From: Shewanella sp. OPT22
Lineage (GTDB): Bacteria > Pseudomonadota > Gammaproteobacteria > Enterobacterales > Shewanellaceae
DNA length: 64,000 nucleotides
Direction: 5' to 3'
NCBI RefSeq assembly: GCF_004168585.1
Contig: NZ_PGVH01000002.1
Span: 186,001 to 250,000, forward strand
A model generated the notes under the pieces. That model was not told the DNA's origin and made no database searches. It saw nothing but the letters and a program-made list of their open reading frames with translations. Below are positions 35,252-45,602 of this stretch, in pieces; the first letter of the stretch is position 1; each line of letters opens with the position of its first letter. The position numbers and the translations under genes were made by a program.

Positions 35252-35745
35252 AAGATGTTACAATACATCATAATCAATATGACAAGGCCTACAACTGCCC
35301 CTCTACAGACAGCATTCATTTACCTGCCAGAAACCAGTTTGAAACCGCTAATTCCTTCTACGCCGTTGCTTGTCATAAAATTTGTCATTCATCAGGTCAT
35401 TCCAGCAGACTCAACAGAGATATGTCAGCCCGCTTCGATGATGAGTCCTACGCCAAAGAAGAATTACGAGCCGAAATCGGCTCACTCATTCTTGGCGATG
35501 AACTGCAAATCGGTCACGAATTTGGACAACATGCTGCTTATGTCGACCATTGGGTTAAAGTCCTACAAGATGATCCAAAAGAGATTATACGGGCGTCGAG
35601 AGATGCGGAGAAGATAAACGATTTTGTGATGGGATTTGAAAAACAAAGCAGTAATATGATAAATCATCAATATAATATAAATACTATTAAGTCAATCAGT
35701 TCTGAGCAAATCCAATCTGGAATGAACTTTTTTCCAGATATTTAA
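35252..35745 (+). pseudogene. Truncated duplicate of the ardC 3' half
   Basis: From about 35270 the frame reads QYDKAYNCPSTDSIHLP, ACHKICHSSGHSSR and AKEELRAEIGSLILGDELQ, nearly identical to ardC residues about 178-300. The upstream frame is stopped at 35249-35251, and no domain for ssDNA binding precedes it. The zincin motif is HKICHSSGH, so the catalytic Glu is replaced by Lys. After VMGFEKQSS the sequence is unrelated. It marks a recombination junction where the following restriction cluster entered. Confidence 0.85.
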
Positions 35746-35906
35746 CTTAAAGCACATTTTACATTCAATTTAAAATCATTACCTATTATAAAAATACTGT
35801 AAAATCATCTTCATTTTAGTACCCTCCCTTCTCATAAAGCTAGAATTTTCAACTTTGAGATTTGGCACCTAAAAAATTGCCATTAGAGAAAATATACGGA
35901 TTTTAT

Positions 35907-38732
35907 ATGGATATAGAAGGATTACAACCAGAAGCCCAAGCGAGAATAACAATAGATGAAAAGCTAAAGCTCGCTGGATGGAAAGTACAGACTTGGCCTA
36001 ACACCAACCTTGGTGAAGGGATAGGTGTTGCTATTCGTGAATATCCAGTTGATAGTGGTAAAGGTAAATATACCGATAGTGCAGATTATCTGCTATTCAT
36101 AGATCGTAAAGCAGTAGGTGTCATTGAAGCAAAAAAAGACGAAACTATTTTGTCTCAAGTTGAAGAGCAGACGCTTCGCTATGCAACAGGAAAAATTAAA
36201 TTTAGAAATGAGAAAGAACCACTCTCTTTTTTATTCGAAGCAACAAGCCAAGTTATTCACTATACCGACTTAAGAGATCCTGCTCCCAGAGCTCGAGAGA
36301 TTTTCCACTTTTTCAAACCTGAAACATTGCAGGAGTATTTGCAACAAAGTAATTCACTTCGTCAACGTCTTAAAAATGAAATTCCTGAATTACCTAAAGC
36401 AAATCTTCGTGAATGCCAAATAAGCGCAATTACAGGGTTAGAAAAATCTTTAGCTGATAACCGACCTCGTTCACTAATTCACATGGCGACAGGTGCAGGT
36501 AAAACGTTCACTGCCATTAATTCTGTATACCGTTTAATAAATAATGGCCGTGCTAAGCGTATATTATTTTTAGTCGATACCAGAAACTTAGGTAAACAAG
36601 CACAACAAGAGTTTCATGCTTTTAAACCGCACGGCAAAGAAACTTTCTTTCATGAAAACCACATAGTTCAGCGATTAAATAGCAGTACCATTGATAATGC
36701 GGCAGAAGTCTGTATTTGTACTATCCAACGCATGTACTCAATTTTAAGTGGTAAACCCATTGATGAAAGTGCAGAAAATTTATCTCTCCATGAAATAAAG
36801 CAAAACAAACAGCAAGCTAAATTAGTCAAATATAACCCAGCAGTCCCGATAGAAACGTTTGATTTTATCATTGTTGATGAATGTCACCGTTCAATCTACA
36901 ACTTATGGAAACAGGTGCTCGACTATTTTGATGCCTTTATTATTGGTTTAACAGCCACCCCAGATAAACGCACACTTGGTTTTTTCAAAGAGAATATCGT
37001 TGCCGAATACAGCTATGAAGATTCAGTACTTGATGGTGTCAACGTTGGTTATGACGTTTATGAAATTGAAACTGAAATAGGCAATAAAGGTGCTGAACTA
37101 AAAGCTAAAGAGTGGCTTGATCATCGTGACAAATTAACGCGTAAAAAACGTTGGGCACAAGCTGAAGAAGAAAGTACATACACCAGCAAAGAACTAGACC
37201 GTTCTGTCGTAAATACCAGTCAAATTCGTCAAGTTATTAAGGCGATGAAAAAAGCCGTCGAGACGGAAATATTTCCTAGTCGTAAAGAAGTTCCTAAAAC
37301 ACTTATATTTGCTAAAACAGATAGCCACGCAGACGATATTATCCAAATTGTTCGTGAAGAATATGGGCAAGGCAATGAGTTTTGTAAAAAAGTTACCTAC
37401 AACGCCAAAGATCCAGATGCCATACTTAACGACTTCCGTATTGACTTTAACCCACGCATCACTGTAACAGTCGATATGATAGCTACGGGTACAGACGTAA
37501 AACCATTAGAAGTACTGCTCTTTATGCGAGATGTTCGCAGCAAAGGTTATTACGAACAAATGAAAGGTAGAGGAGTTCGAAGTTTAAGCTTTGAAGACTT
37601 GCATAATGTAAGTAAAAGCGCAACGAGCGCTAAAGATAGATTCGTACTTATTGATGCTGTCGGTGTAGAAAAATCTCAAAAAACGGAAAGTCGCCCGTTA
37701 GAGCGCAATCCTAACCTTTCAATGAAAGACTTACTGCAAGGTGTTGCGATGGGGCACCGAGATGATGACACCATTCAAAGCTTGGCAAACCGTTTAACGC
37801 GTTTAGGAAAACAAATTGATAAACGTGGTCACGATAAAATTGAAAAACTAACAAACAAACCTGTTGCTCAATTAGCAAGAGAGCTGCTCACATCATTAGA
37901 TCCTGACGCAATCAATCAACAAGCTTTATCAAATGCTAAGCAACAAGGCATCACTCGAAATGAAGACTCATTAACAGATATTGAACGTGAAACAGCAAAG
38001 CAACAATTGATCGACAAAGCCTGTGAAAGCTTTGATAATCCTGATGCAAGAGAAGTAATTGAATCCGCAAGACGAGAACGAGAACAGTTAATTGACCATA
38101 TAAACCTCGATACCGTAACGTATGCAGGTTACAGCAACCAAGCAGAAGAAAACGCTGAAAAAGTCATACAAAGCTTTAAAGAATTTATCGAGCAACACAA
38201 AGAAGATATTCAAGCATTAAGCTTTTTTTACCAGCAACCTTATCAACGTAGGCCATTAACATTTTCTATGCTGGAAGAACTTCACGAAACATTAAATAAG
38301 CCACCATTATTACTGACAACAGAAAAACTATGGAATTCCTATGAGCGCATTAATCCAACAAACAGTAATAAAAAAAATAAAAAGGCAAACACCCAAAGGC
38401 AACTAACCGATATAATCTCACTCATTAAATTTGCCATTGGATTAGATGAAGAATTAAAACCATTTGCTGAACATATTGATAGCAAGTTTAAAAAATGGAT
38501 CTTCCGTCATAACGCCCAAAGAAAAACTGCCTTTACCGAAGAACAAACAAATTGGTTAAGGCTGATAAAAGACCACATCGCTGCCAGTTGTTTTATTGAA
38601 AGAGACGATTTTGATTACATCCCCTTTTCTGATCATGGTGGGTTACAAAAGGTATGGGGCTTATTTAGCAGCGAAAATAACAACGAATTAGATAGCCTCA
38701 TGGCTGAAATGAATCAGGAATTAATTGCGTGA
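35907..38732 (+). CDS. hsdR: Type I restriction enzyme R subunit
   Basis: 941 residues from ATG 35907; the frame continues to a TTG at 35862 and either start is possible, as RBS signals are weak. Nuclease motif D(YLLFIDRKAVGV)IEAKK at about 60-77, helicase Walker A HMATGAGKTFT (about 192-202), DECHR box (about 323), SAT-like GLTATPDKR, motif VI KGRGVRS. It cuts DNA distant from unmodified sites after ATP-driven translocation. First gene of an operon hsdR-hsdS-ATPase-HNH-hsdM; it overlaps hsdS by 4 bp. Confidence 0.94.
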   Translation: MDIEGLQPEAQARITIDEKLKLAGWKVQTWPNTNLGEGIGVAIREYPVDSGKGKYTDSADYLLFIDRKAVGVIEAKKDETILSQVEEQTLRYATGKIKFRNEKEPLSFLFEATSQVIHYTDLRDPAPRAREIFHFFKPETLQEYLQQSNSLRQRLKNEIPELPKANLRECQISAITGLEKSLADNRPRSLIHMATGAGKTFTAINSVYRLINNGRAKRILFLVDTRNLGKQAQQEFHAFKPHGKETFFHENHIVQRLNSSTIDNAAEVCICTIQRMYSILSGKPIDESAENLSLHEIKQNKQQAKLVKYNPAVPIETFDFIIVDECHRSIYNLWKQVLDYFDAFIIGLTATPDKRTLGFFKENIVAEYSYEDSVLDGVNVGYDVYEIETEIGNKGAELKAKEWLDHRDKLTRKKRWAQAEEESTYTSKELDRSVVNTSQIRQVIKAMKKAVETEIFPSRKEVPKTLIFAKTDSHADDIIQIVREEYGQGNEFCKKVTYNAKDPDAILNDFRIDFNPRITVTVDMIATGTDVKPLEVLLFMRDVRSKGYYEQMKGRGVRSLSFEDLHNVSKSATSAKDRFVLIDAVGVEKSQKTESRPLERNPNLSMKDLLQGVAMGHRDDDTIQSLANRLTRLGKQIDKRGHDKIEKLTNKPVAQLARELLTSLDPDAINQQALSNAKQQGITRNEDSLTDIERETAKQQLIDKACESFDNPDAREVIESARREREQLIDHINLDTVTYAGYSNQAEENAEKVIQSFKEFIEQHKEDIQALSFFYQQPYQRRPLTFSMLEELHETLNKPPLLLTTEKLWNSYERINPTNSNKKNKKANTQRQLTDIISLIKFAIGLDEELKPFAEHIDSKFKKWIFRHNAQRKTAFTEEQTNWLRLIKDHIAASCFIERDDFDYIPFSDHGGLQKVWGLFSSENNNELDSLMAEMNQELIA

Positions 38733-40438
38733 GTAAAACAGAAAAACTACCTATAGGTTGGTGCAAAGCTAAGTTAGGAGAAGTTTTAGATATTATTACT
38801 GGAAAACTAGATGCTAATGCAGCAGTGATAGATGGAAAATACCCCTTTTTTACTTGTGCTGATGAAATATCTGAAATTGATCATTTCGTATTTGATCAGG
38901 AAGCTTTGTTATTAGCAGGTAATGGGAATTTTGGATTAAAGTGGTACAAAGGAAAATTCAATGCATATCAAAGGACATATGTCCTTACTCCTTTGCATTT
39001 CTCTGGTAAATACTTATTTTACGCATTAAAGGCTGCATTGCCAGAGCTGATTAGCAAAAGCAGAGGCTCAACAATCAAGTATTTACGTTTAGGAGATATA
39101 TCAGAGACAGAAGTGAATTTAGCTCCTTTAAATGAAGGTTATCGTATAACAGAAAAGCTAGATGAACTTTTTTCTGAATTAGATGCAGGAATTAGCGAGT
39201 TAAAAAAAGCTCAAGTTAAACTTAGACAATATCATCAGTCATTACTTAAAAATGCTGTGGATGGCACATTAACTCAAAAATGGCGCGAAAACAGTAAAGG
39301 CGGCATTGAAGAAACAGGAGAACAACTTTTAGCTCGTACTTTGATTGAGCGTAAACAACGCTGGGAACAGCAAAAGCTAGAAGAATTTAAAGCAAAAGGT
39401 AAAACGCCACCTAAAAACTGGCAAGACAAATATCCTGAACCAGTCCAGCCTGATACTTCAAGCTTACCTGAGCTTCCCAAAGGATGGGGCTGGGCAAGCT
39501 TAGATCAGTGTATAGAACAAGCAAAAGATATTACTGACGGGCCATTTGGATCTAATTTAAAAACTGAGCATTATATTGAATCTGGGCCAAGAGTAATTCG
39601 GCTCCAAAATATAGGCGATGGGGAGTTTTTGAATAATAAAGCTCATATATCAGAAGAGCGGTATAATAAGTTGATTAAACATTCAGTGCAGCAAAATGAT
39701 ATTTTAGTTGCAATGATGGGAGAATATTTACCTAGAGCATGTCTGCCACCACATGATATTTCACCTGCAATTGTTAAAGCTGACTGCGCGCGAGTAAGGC
39801 TAAATGGTGAAATTATAAACTCACCTTTAGTTATGCATTTTCTAAACTCTGTTCCTGTTAGGACTAGAACTAAATCAGCGGTAAAAGGAGTAGGAAGGCC
39901 TAGAATTAATCTCGGTTATATTAGAAGTATAGCAATACCTATACCTTCGAAAATAGAACAAAACGCTCTTTTAACAGAAATAGATAATCAATTTGACTCT
40001 ATTTCTAGACAAATTATCGCTACTGAAGTTGGTTTGAAACAGGCTGATGCTCAACGTAAAAATATATTGAAATCAGCTTTTTCAGGTCAACTAATATCTC
40101 AAGATCCTAGCGATGAACCTGCATCAGTATTGTTAGAAAAAATTAAAAAAGAACGAGAAGAGTTGGCAAAAATAGCCAAAACTCGCACGCCTCGCCAACC
40201 TAAAAAAAAAGTTAATGTGATGGATACTTTACTAGAAGTTTTAACGGCAGAAGATAGATGGATTGACGCTCAAGAAGCATTTAAAAAATGCGGTATTGTT
40301 GATGGTACTTCAACAGACAGGATAGAAGAAATTTACACGGAATTACGAAAACTTGAAAAAGCAGGTCAAATTGAAGTTGAGCGTAACGGTAGTTATGACC
40401 AAATAAGACTTATCAAGCAAGCAGTTAAGGAAGGTTAA
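38729..40438 (+). CDS. hsdS: Type I restriction-modification specificity subunit S
   Basis: 569 residues, GTG start in a GTGA overlap. Two target-recognition domains (about 1-140 and 250-420), each followed by a helical spacer (ELDAGISELKKAQVKLRQYHQSLL; NQFDSISRQIIATEVGLKQA), which is the classic HsdS layout. The C-terminal about 90 residues add a winged-helix-like extension (EDRWIDAQEAFKKCGIVDGT) found in a subset of S subunits. Last base of TAA is the first base of the next ATG. Confidence 0.93.
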   Translation: MSKTEKLPIGWCKAKLGEVLDIITGKLDANAAVIDGKYPFFTCADEISEIDHFVFDQEALLLAGNGNFGLKWYKGKFNAYQRTYVLTPLHFSGKYLFYALKAALPELISKSRGSTIKYLRLGDISETEVNLAPLNEGYRITEKLDELFSELDAGISELKKAQVKLRQYHQSLLKNAVDGTLTQKWRENSKGGIEETGEQLLARTLIERKQRWEQQKLEEFKAKGKTPPKNWQDKYPEPVQPDTSSLPELPKGWGWASLDQCIEQAKDITDGPFGSNLKTEHYIESGPRVIRLQNIGDGEFLNNKAHISEERYNKLIKHSVQQNDILVAMMGEYLPRACLPPHDISPAIVKADCARVRLNGEIINSPLVMHFLNSVPVRTRTKSAVKGVGRPRINLGYIRSIAIPIPSKIEQNALLTEIDNQFDSISRQIIATEVGLKQADAQRKNILKSAFSGQLISQDPSDEPASVLLEKIKKEREELAKIAKTRTPRQPKKKVNVMDTLLEVLTAEDRWIDAQEAFKKCGIVDGTSTDRIEEIYTELRKLEKAGQIEVERNGSYDQIRLIKQAVKEG

Positions 40439-42186
40439 TGCGATTAGCCTCATTTACTATTGGCTCAGAGCGAGATGGTATTCGACAGCAGTTTAAAAAC
40501 CTTAAGAACGTTACCATCGACTTTGAAGAAGAAGAATGGATCACGCTAGTCATCGGTTGGAATGGCACGGGTAAATCAAACGTACTTGAGGCATTAGCGG
40601 TACTGTTTCGTGATTTAATCATGGGCAAAAATGATAAAGGCGAAAAAGATAAACCTTCTTTTGCCTATAGCCTTAGGTATTTTTGTCATGATAAAGAGAT
40701 AAAGATTGACGCTGACCCCGACATTGCAAAAGACACTTATCAGGTCAGTTACAAAGATCTAGGTGAAGTTAAAACGGAACAAACACTACAAGCTGACCTA
40801 TTAAGTTTATTAACGGGTGAGTCTGAGTTAGCTTCAATTAAATTTTCTGAGTTTAAAAAACGACAAGACGATTTTTTACCTAAATATGTATTCGGTTACT
40901 ACTCTGGCCATAGTGAGCGGATGCAATCTGTGTTTAGACCCTATCTCCAGCAATATGACAAAAAACTACGTAATGCCAAATCAGAAGATCCCGGTTTAAG
41001 ACGTTTGTTTTACGCTTTACCTGTGCATAGCCAGTTTGTGCTTTTAGCGTTTGTATTAAAACAAGATGATTTAGTTAGACGTTTTTTAGATACACAATTA
41101 GGCTTAGAAACAGATGAAAATGCTGAAAGTATTGATTCTGTCCTTTTGGAGTTAAATGAACCCTCGTGGAACTTAAATAAGAGTAAAACACCTAAAGGAT
41201 CCCATAATGCTTGCCAAGAAACGCCTGATATATTCTGGGGTGCAGAAGGGATAGTTCGAGACTTTTTAGATCGTGTTCATGAAGTTTCTATGGCACCAAT
41301 AAAAATAAAAAGAAAAGATGAAGCTACCTTATGGAATAAAAAAGATCGCGAATACCTTTATATGTTTATCAAAGATATTAGCAAATTGGATGAACTGGTT
41401 GGCGAACAAGAACCAAGGGAATTTTTCCGTGATCTTGAAAGTACATACGTATCTGAGTTAATCAGTGAAGTACGCATCAGAGTCAAACTTAAAAAGAATG
41501 ATGGTAGTGTAACTTTTCGCGAGTTAAGTGAAGGTGAACAACAATTATTAACCGTTCTGGGTTTGTTAAGATTTACAGCTGAAGAAGAGAGCCTATTCTT
41601 ACTTGATGAGCCAGATACTCACTTGAATCCTAAATGGAGTGTTGACTATATTGATTACTTGAACAAATTCGTGACCTCAGGATCTAAAGGTGAAAATAAT
41701 AGTCACATAGTACTCACCACTCATAACCCGATTGCAATTTCTGAATTAACACGCGATCAAGTACAAATCCTTAATCGTGACGAAGAATCAAGAACAATTG
41801 CATCGCACAAACCGCATGATGATCCACAAGGTATGGGATACGCAGGGATCATTACTAGTGATATGTTCGGTCTTGGCTCTTCTCTGGACAAAAGAACACA
41901 AAAAAGACTTGAAACATATAGAGCGCTGGCAAGTATTGAAAATAAAACAAAATTTGAAGAGTTACGCTTTCAAGTTATCTCTGAATGGTTAGAGAATGAT
42001 AAATTTAGTATGTCTCAACGTGATGATGATTATGAAAGATATATTAAAATACGAAACTCTATTTTACATGAAAGATCAGATGCGGAAAGCCTTCAAGAAT
42101 TAGTTGATTTTGCACTAAGCTTATCGCAAGAAGAGCGTGACCAAGTGGCTACTCAAGCAATAAAAACATTATTTGATGAGGAGTAG
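40438..42186 (+). CDS. SMC/ABC-like AAA ATPase, Septu PtuA-like
   Basis: 582 residues. Walker A VIGWNGTGKSNVLEA (about 37-51), ABC signature LSEGEQQLLTVLG (about 363), Walker B FLLDEPDTHLNP (about 387), H-loop TTHNPIA. AAA_21 type, as in PtuA/RloA-like defence ATPases. It sits inside the type I operon and is followed three bases later by an HNH gene, the Septu (PtuA-PtuB) arrangement. Assignment to Septu rests on the pair and domain types, not on a database hit. Confidence 0.75.
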   Translation: MRLASFTIGSERDGIRQQFKNLKNVTIDFEEEEWITLVIGWNGTGKSNVLEALAVLFRDLIMGKNDKGEKDKPSFAYSLRYFCHDKEIKIDADPDIAKDTYQVSYKDLGEVKTEQTLQADLLSLLTGESELASIKFSEFKKRQDDFLPKYVFGYYSGHSERMQSVFRPYLQQYDKKLRNAKSEDPGLRRLFYALPVHSQFVLLAFVLKQDDLVRRFLDTQLGLETDENAESIDSVLLELNEPSWNLNKSKTPKGSHNACQETPDIFWGAEGIVRDFLDRVHEVSMAPIKIKRKDEATLWNKKDREYLYMFIKDISKLDELVGEQEPREFFRDLESTYVSELISEVRIRVKLKKNDGSVTFRELSEGEQQLLTVLGLLRFTAEEESLFLLDEPDTHLNPKWSVDYIDYLNKFVTSGSKGENNSHIVLTTHNPIAISELTRDQVQILNRDEESRTIASHKPHDDPQGMGYAGIITSDMFGLGSSLDKRTQKRLETYRALASIENKTKFEELRFQVISEWLENDKFSMSQRDDDYERYIKIRNSILHERSDAESLQELVDFALSLSQEERDQVATQAIKTLFDEE

Positions 42187-42188
42187 TA

Positions 42189-43064
42189 ATGAGATTCGTC
42201 GATAATTCTTTTATTGATTTACCTGAAGGCTGGGAAGACCGAGCTGATGTAGCTACAGAAGCGCTGATAAATGGAAATATTGTTGCGGATGATCGCAGTG
42301 CAATATGGAAAGATTTAAAAGAAAGCTTAGAATCTCTCTCCAATGGTCGTTGTTGGTATTGTGAAACAAATATCCCTAGAACTGATAATGCCGTGGACCA
42401 CTACCGCCCTAAAGGCACTGTTAAAGGTGTGACCTTGGATGATGAAGGTAAAGAAATAACTCGATATGATATAGCCCCTGCGCACTCTGGTTATAAATGG
42501 GCGGCTTTCAAGCCAGAAAATTTCAGGTTTTCATGCCAGCACTGTAATGAATATCGAAAAGATTTACAGGGAACTGCTGGCGGTAAATGGAATTACTTTC
42601 CGCTTGTAGAAGAGAATCAACGTGCATATAACGAACTCGATGAAGATGATGAAGTACCTAGTTTAATAGATCCATGTAATAGATTGGAATGGACTCTATT
42701 ATCTTATGATAAAGCTGGTAAGCCGTTTTCTCGATTTGAAGAAGGCACTGCCGAAGACGTAAAAGTTAAATATTCAATTAGACTGTATCATCTTGATCAA
42801 AAAAGGTTAAACGAGGGGCGTATTGCTCAGTGGAAATTATTTTTACCTTCAGTAAAGGATACAAAGAAATGGTATCTAAAAAAGCTAAGGGGAGATCGAG
42901 GCGCTGAAGCATGTTTTCAGAAAGAACTTAAAAAAGTAGGGCAATGGTTTCACCCTAGAAGTAAGAATACATATTTAGGCTATCTTGTTTATCAACTAGA
43001 GCAAGATAAAGATAAGGACGTTCTGCACCCTTGGATAAGCGAATTAATTCGAACTGTCGGTTAG
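42189..43064 (+). CDS. HNH endonuclease, Septu PtuB-like (TIGR02646-type)
   Basis: 291 residues. RCWYCETN (Cys pair about 55-58), AVDHYRPKG (catalytic His about 72), RFSCQHCNEYRK (second Cys pair about 116-119) form a zinc-supported HNH centre as in PtuB and retron-associated HNH effectors. Three bp after the ATPase gene, so the two are co-translated. No reverse transcriptase is nearby, which argues against a retron. Confidence 0.78.
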   Translation: MRFVDNSFIDLPEGWEDRADVATEALINGNIVADDRSAIWKDLKESLESLSNGRCWYCETNIPRTDNAVDHYRPKGTVKGVTLDDEGKEITRYDIAPAHSGYKWAAFKPENFRFSCQHCNEYRKDLQGTAGGKWNYFPLVEENQRAYNELDEDDEVPSLIDPCNRLEWTLLSYDKAGKPFSRFEEGTAEDVKVKYSIRLYHLDQKRLNEGRIAQWKLFLPSVKDTKKWYLKKLRGDRGAEACFQKELKKVGQWFHPRSKNTYLGYLVYQLEQDKDKDVLHPWISELIRTVG

Positions 43065-43097
43065 ACACTTAACCACATTAGATATAGAGAATTATTA

Positions 43098-44633
43098 ATG
43101 AATGCTCCTGCATTAGTACAAAAAGTTTGGAATTACTGTCATACATTACGTGATGATGGTGTTGGCTATGGTGATTATTTAGAGCAGCTAACCTATCTTC
43201 TGTTTTTAAAAATGGCGCATGAATATGCGCAACCCCCATACTCTAGAGATACTAAAGTCCCGACAGATTATAACTGGGAAACGTTACAAGGCTTAACTGG
43301 CGAAAAGCTAGAAGAGCAATACCGTAAAGTACTGAAAAACCTAGCAACTGAAAGTGGCATGATTGGCGCTATTTTTTATAAGTCTGAAAATAAAATACCT
43401 GATCCAGCAAAGTTGGCTCGTATTGTTAAGATGATTAATGACGAGAATTGGATCAGCTTAGATTCAGATGCAAAAGGTGATTTGTATGAGGGCTTACTGC
43501 AAAAGAATGCTGAAGATACCAAAAGCGGTGCAGGTCAGTACTTTACGCCTCGTGCATTAATTGATGCAATGCTTGCCTGTGTTCGCCCTGAACCGAAAAA
43601 AACAATTGCAGACCCAGCTTGTGGGACAGGTGGCTTTTTCTTAACGGCAAGTGACTGGATTACATATGGTGACGAGCAATGGATAGAAAAAGGCATGAGC
43701 CATTGGAATCCATCAAAGCACGAAGATAATACCATTGCAAAATCAAAGTTAAACAAAGACCAAGTTAAGTTTTTACGTGATGAAACTTTCCGTGGCAACG
43801 AAATTGTTCCATCTACTCGTCGTATGTGTTTAATGAATTTATTCTTACACAACATCGGCAGCATAGATGGTGAGCCTGAGGTTGAACGAGCTGACGCATT
43901 ACTCACAAAAATTGAAGGTGAAAATAAAGTAGATTATGTTCTCGCCAACCCTCCTTTCGGAAAGAAAAGCAGCATGACGATTACTAATGCTGAAGGTGGT
44001 GAAGACAAAGATGCATTAACTTATGAACGTCAAGATTTTTGGGCAACTACCACCAATAAACAGTTAAACTTCTTACAGCACATAGTTTCAAGCTTGAAGG
44101 ATACGGGTAAGGCTGCGGTAGTTTTACCTGACAACGTTTTGTTTGAAGGTGGAGCAGGTGAGCGCATTCGTCGCAAGTGGTTAAATAATTGTGATGTTCA
44201 TACTATTTTAAGGCTTCCTACAGGTATCTTTTACGCTAATGGTGTTAAAGCTAATGTTGTATTTTTTGACAATGCGACCCGTGATGAAAAAGTACATACC
44301 AAAGGCATTTGGTTTTATGATTTAAGGACAAACAAACACTTCACGCTAAAACAGCGCCCGATGACACTTAATGATTTAAAAAATTTTATTACGTGTTATA
44401 ACCCTGCTAATCGTCATGAACGAGAGGAAACGGAGCGATTTAAGTACTACAGCTATGATGAACTTATTAACCGTGACAAAGCGAGCCTCGATGTATTTTG
44501 GCTTAAAGACGATAGCTTAGATAACTTAGATAATCTACCACCACCAAATGTCTTACAGCAACAGATAATTGATCATCTTGAATCGGCATTATCGTCTTTT
44601 AAAGACGTTGCTTCTGGCTTACCTACAAACTAG
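43098..44633 (+). CDS. hsdM: Type I DNA methyltransferase subunit M
   Basis: 511 residues. N-terminal HsdM helical domain (LEQLTYLLFLKMAHE), AdoMet motif I ADPACGTGGFFLTA (about 170-183), catalytic NPPFG (about 283). N6-adenine methylation protects host sites together with HsdS. Unusual for the family, hsdM is the last subunit gene in the operon, after the ATPase/HNH pair. Confidence 0.95.
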   Translation: MNAPALVQKVWNYCHTLRDDGVGYGDYLEQLTYLLFLKMAHEYAQPPYSRDTKVPTDYNWETLQGLTGEKLEEQYRKVLKNLATESGMIGAIFYKSENKIPDPAKLARIVKMINDENWISLDSDAKGDLYEGLLQKNAEDTKSGAGQYFTPRALIDAMLACVRPEPKKTIADPACGTGGFFLTASDWITYGDEQWIEKGMSHWNPSKHEDNTIAKSKLNKDQVKFLRDETFRGNEIVPSTRRMCLMNLFLHNIGSIDGEPEVERADALLTKIEGENKVDYVLANPPFGKKSSMTITNAEGGEDKDALTYERQDFWATTTNKQLNFLQHIVSSLKDTGKAAVVLPDNVLFEGGAGERIRRKWLNNCDVHTILRLPTGIFYANGVKANVVFFDNATRDEKVHTKGIWFYDLRTNKHFTLKQRPMTLNDLKNFITCYNPANRHEREETERFKYYSYDELINRDKASLDVFWLKDDSLDNLDNLPPPNVLQQQIIDHLESALSSFKDVASGLPTN

Positions 44634-44651
44634 AGATAAAATCGAATAAAC

Positions 44652-45578
44652 ATGGACTTGTTGAATATTTTAAATGCAATCGTTGGAATAATCGCAGGGA
44701 TTATCGCTATTATTCCTTCAACCCGAAATTATTTTATTTCACTATTCAAAAAGTTTTTTAGACGCTCTAAAGATGAAGATAATAATTTTGTAGCAGCAAG
44801 ATTTATCACTCTTTTTGAATCTCATGGAGTTCATCGCAATCAAATCCCGGAATTTTTCGACCATGGTATTCAACTAGTCGATTGCTCATCTAGAGATAAT
44901 TTACTGCCCAAATTGACGAGTCAAATACTAAGAGATGCAGCAGATTTGTTTGCAATACAAATTGAATGGCTACAAGGAGCTTCAGAACAGGTTTACAGTA
45001 CTCATAACTTTTATAAACAGCCTGAATCTTGTATAAAATTCATAAAGGCTTTAAATGAAAAAGATAGTACTAAAAATGGGTACTTATTTATACCTAACAC
45101 CATTTCAAAGCGTAATCATTATGATGCTGCTATTGTAATCTGTGAAGAAATTGGCTCAATCGGTGATAAGCCTATCAATAGGTTACATATTATTGATGGT
45201 TGGGTTTACTCTTATTGGAAATGTAGAGGTTATTTAACCTCTTGCGCTTCATTGTTTCTCAATTCAAATATATGGCTTCACGGTCGTTCTTGTGACACGA
45301 AATGGCTAAGTGATTTTGCATATGGAAATTTGTTGCCTGAGTACGACTTTATTTGTAAAGAATTTAAATTCAAAACGTCTAAAAACTGGTACGTAGATGA
45401 GTTCATTGAAACTCCAATCCTCTACTTAAAAGGTGTTGACCCAGAGAGGGATAACTTTGGTCATAGGGCAGCGATTAGTCTTTGGCTGGAACTTGAATCT
45501 AAAGGCTATATTCCTTTAGAAAGATATAGTAGCAGAAGCCAAGTTAGACAGAACTATGAAAACTTTTCTGTAACTTGA
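44652..45578 (+). CDS. Unknown membrane-anchored protein at the end of the restriction operon
   Basis: 308 residues. One N-terminal membrane helix (about 4-28, LNAIVGIIAGIIAIIP) and a basic stop-transfer sequence (KKFFRRSK), then a soluble cytoplasmic domain. Recognisable pieces: AARFITLFESHGVHRNQIPEF, LRDAADLFAIQIEWLQGAS (helix-turn-like), RLHIIDGWVYSYWK, WLSDFAYG. No catalytic motif that I know. It is 18 bp after hsdM and reads in the same direction, so it belongs to the defence operon. Confidence 0.75.
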   Translation: MDLLNILNAIVGIIAGIIAIIPSTRNYFISLFKKFFRRSKDEDNNFVAARFITLFESHGVHRNQIPEFFDHGIQLVDCSSRDNLLPKLTSQILRDAADLFAIQIEWLQGASEQVYSTHNFYKQPESCIKFIKALNEKDSTKNGYLFIPNTISKRNHYDAAIVICEEIGSIGDKPINRLHIIDGWVYSYWKCRGYLTSCASLFLNSNIWLHGRSCDTKWLSDFAYGNLLPEYDFICKEFKFKTSKNWYVDEFIETPILYLKGVDPERDNFGHRAAISLWLELESKGYIPLERYSSRSQVRQNYENFSVT

Positions 45579-45602
45579 TTTAATTTCACACTAGAACTAA
45601 AT

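Noticed and set aside
42189-43064. HNH gene as part of a retron
   Set aside because: TIGR02646-type HNH genes occur with retrons, but no reverse transcriptase or ncRNA-like structure is near; the ATPase/HNH pair fits Septu.
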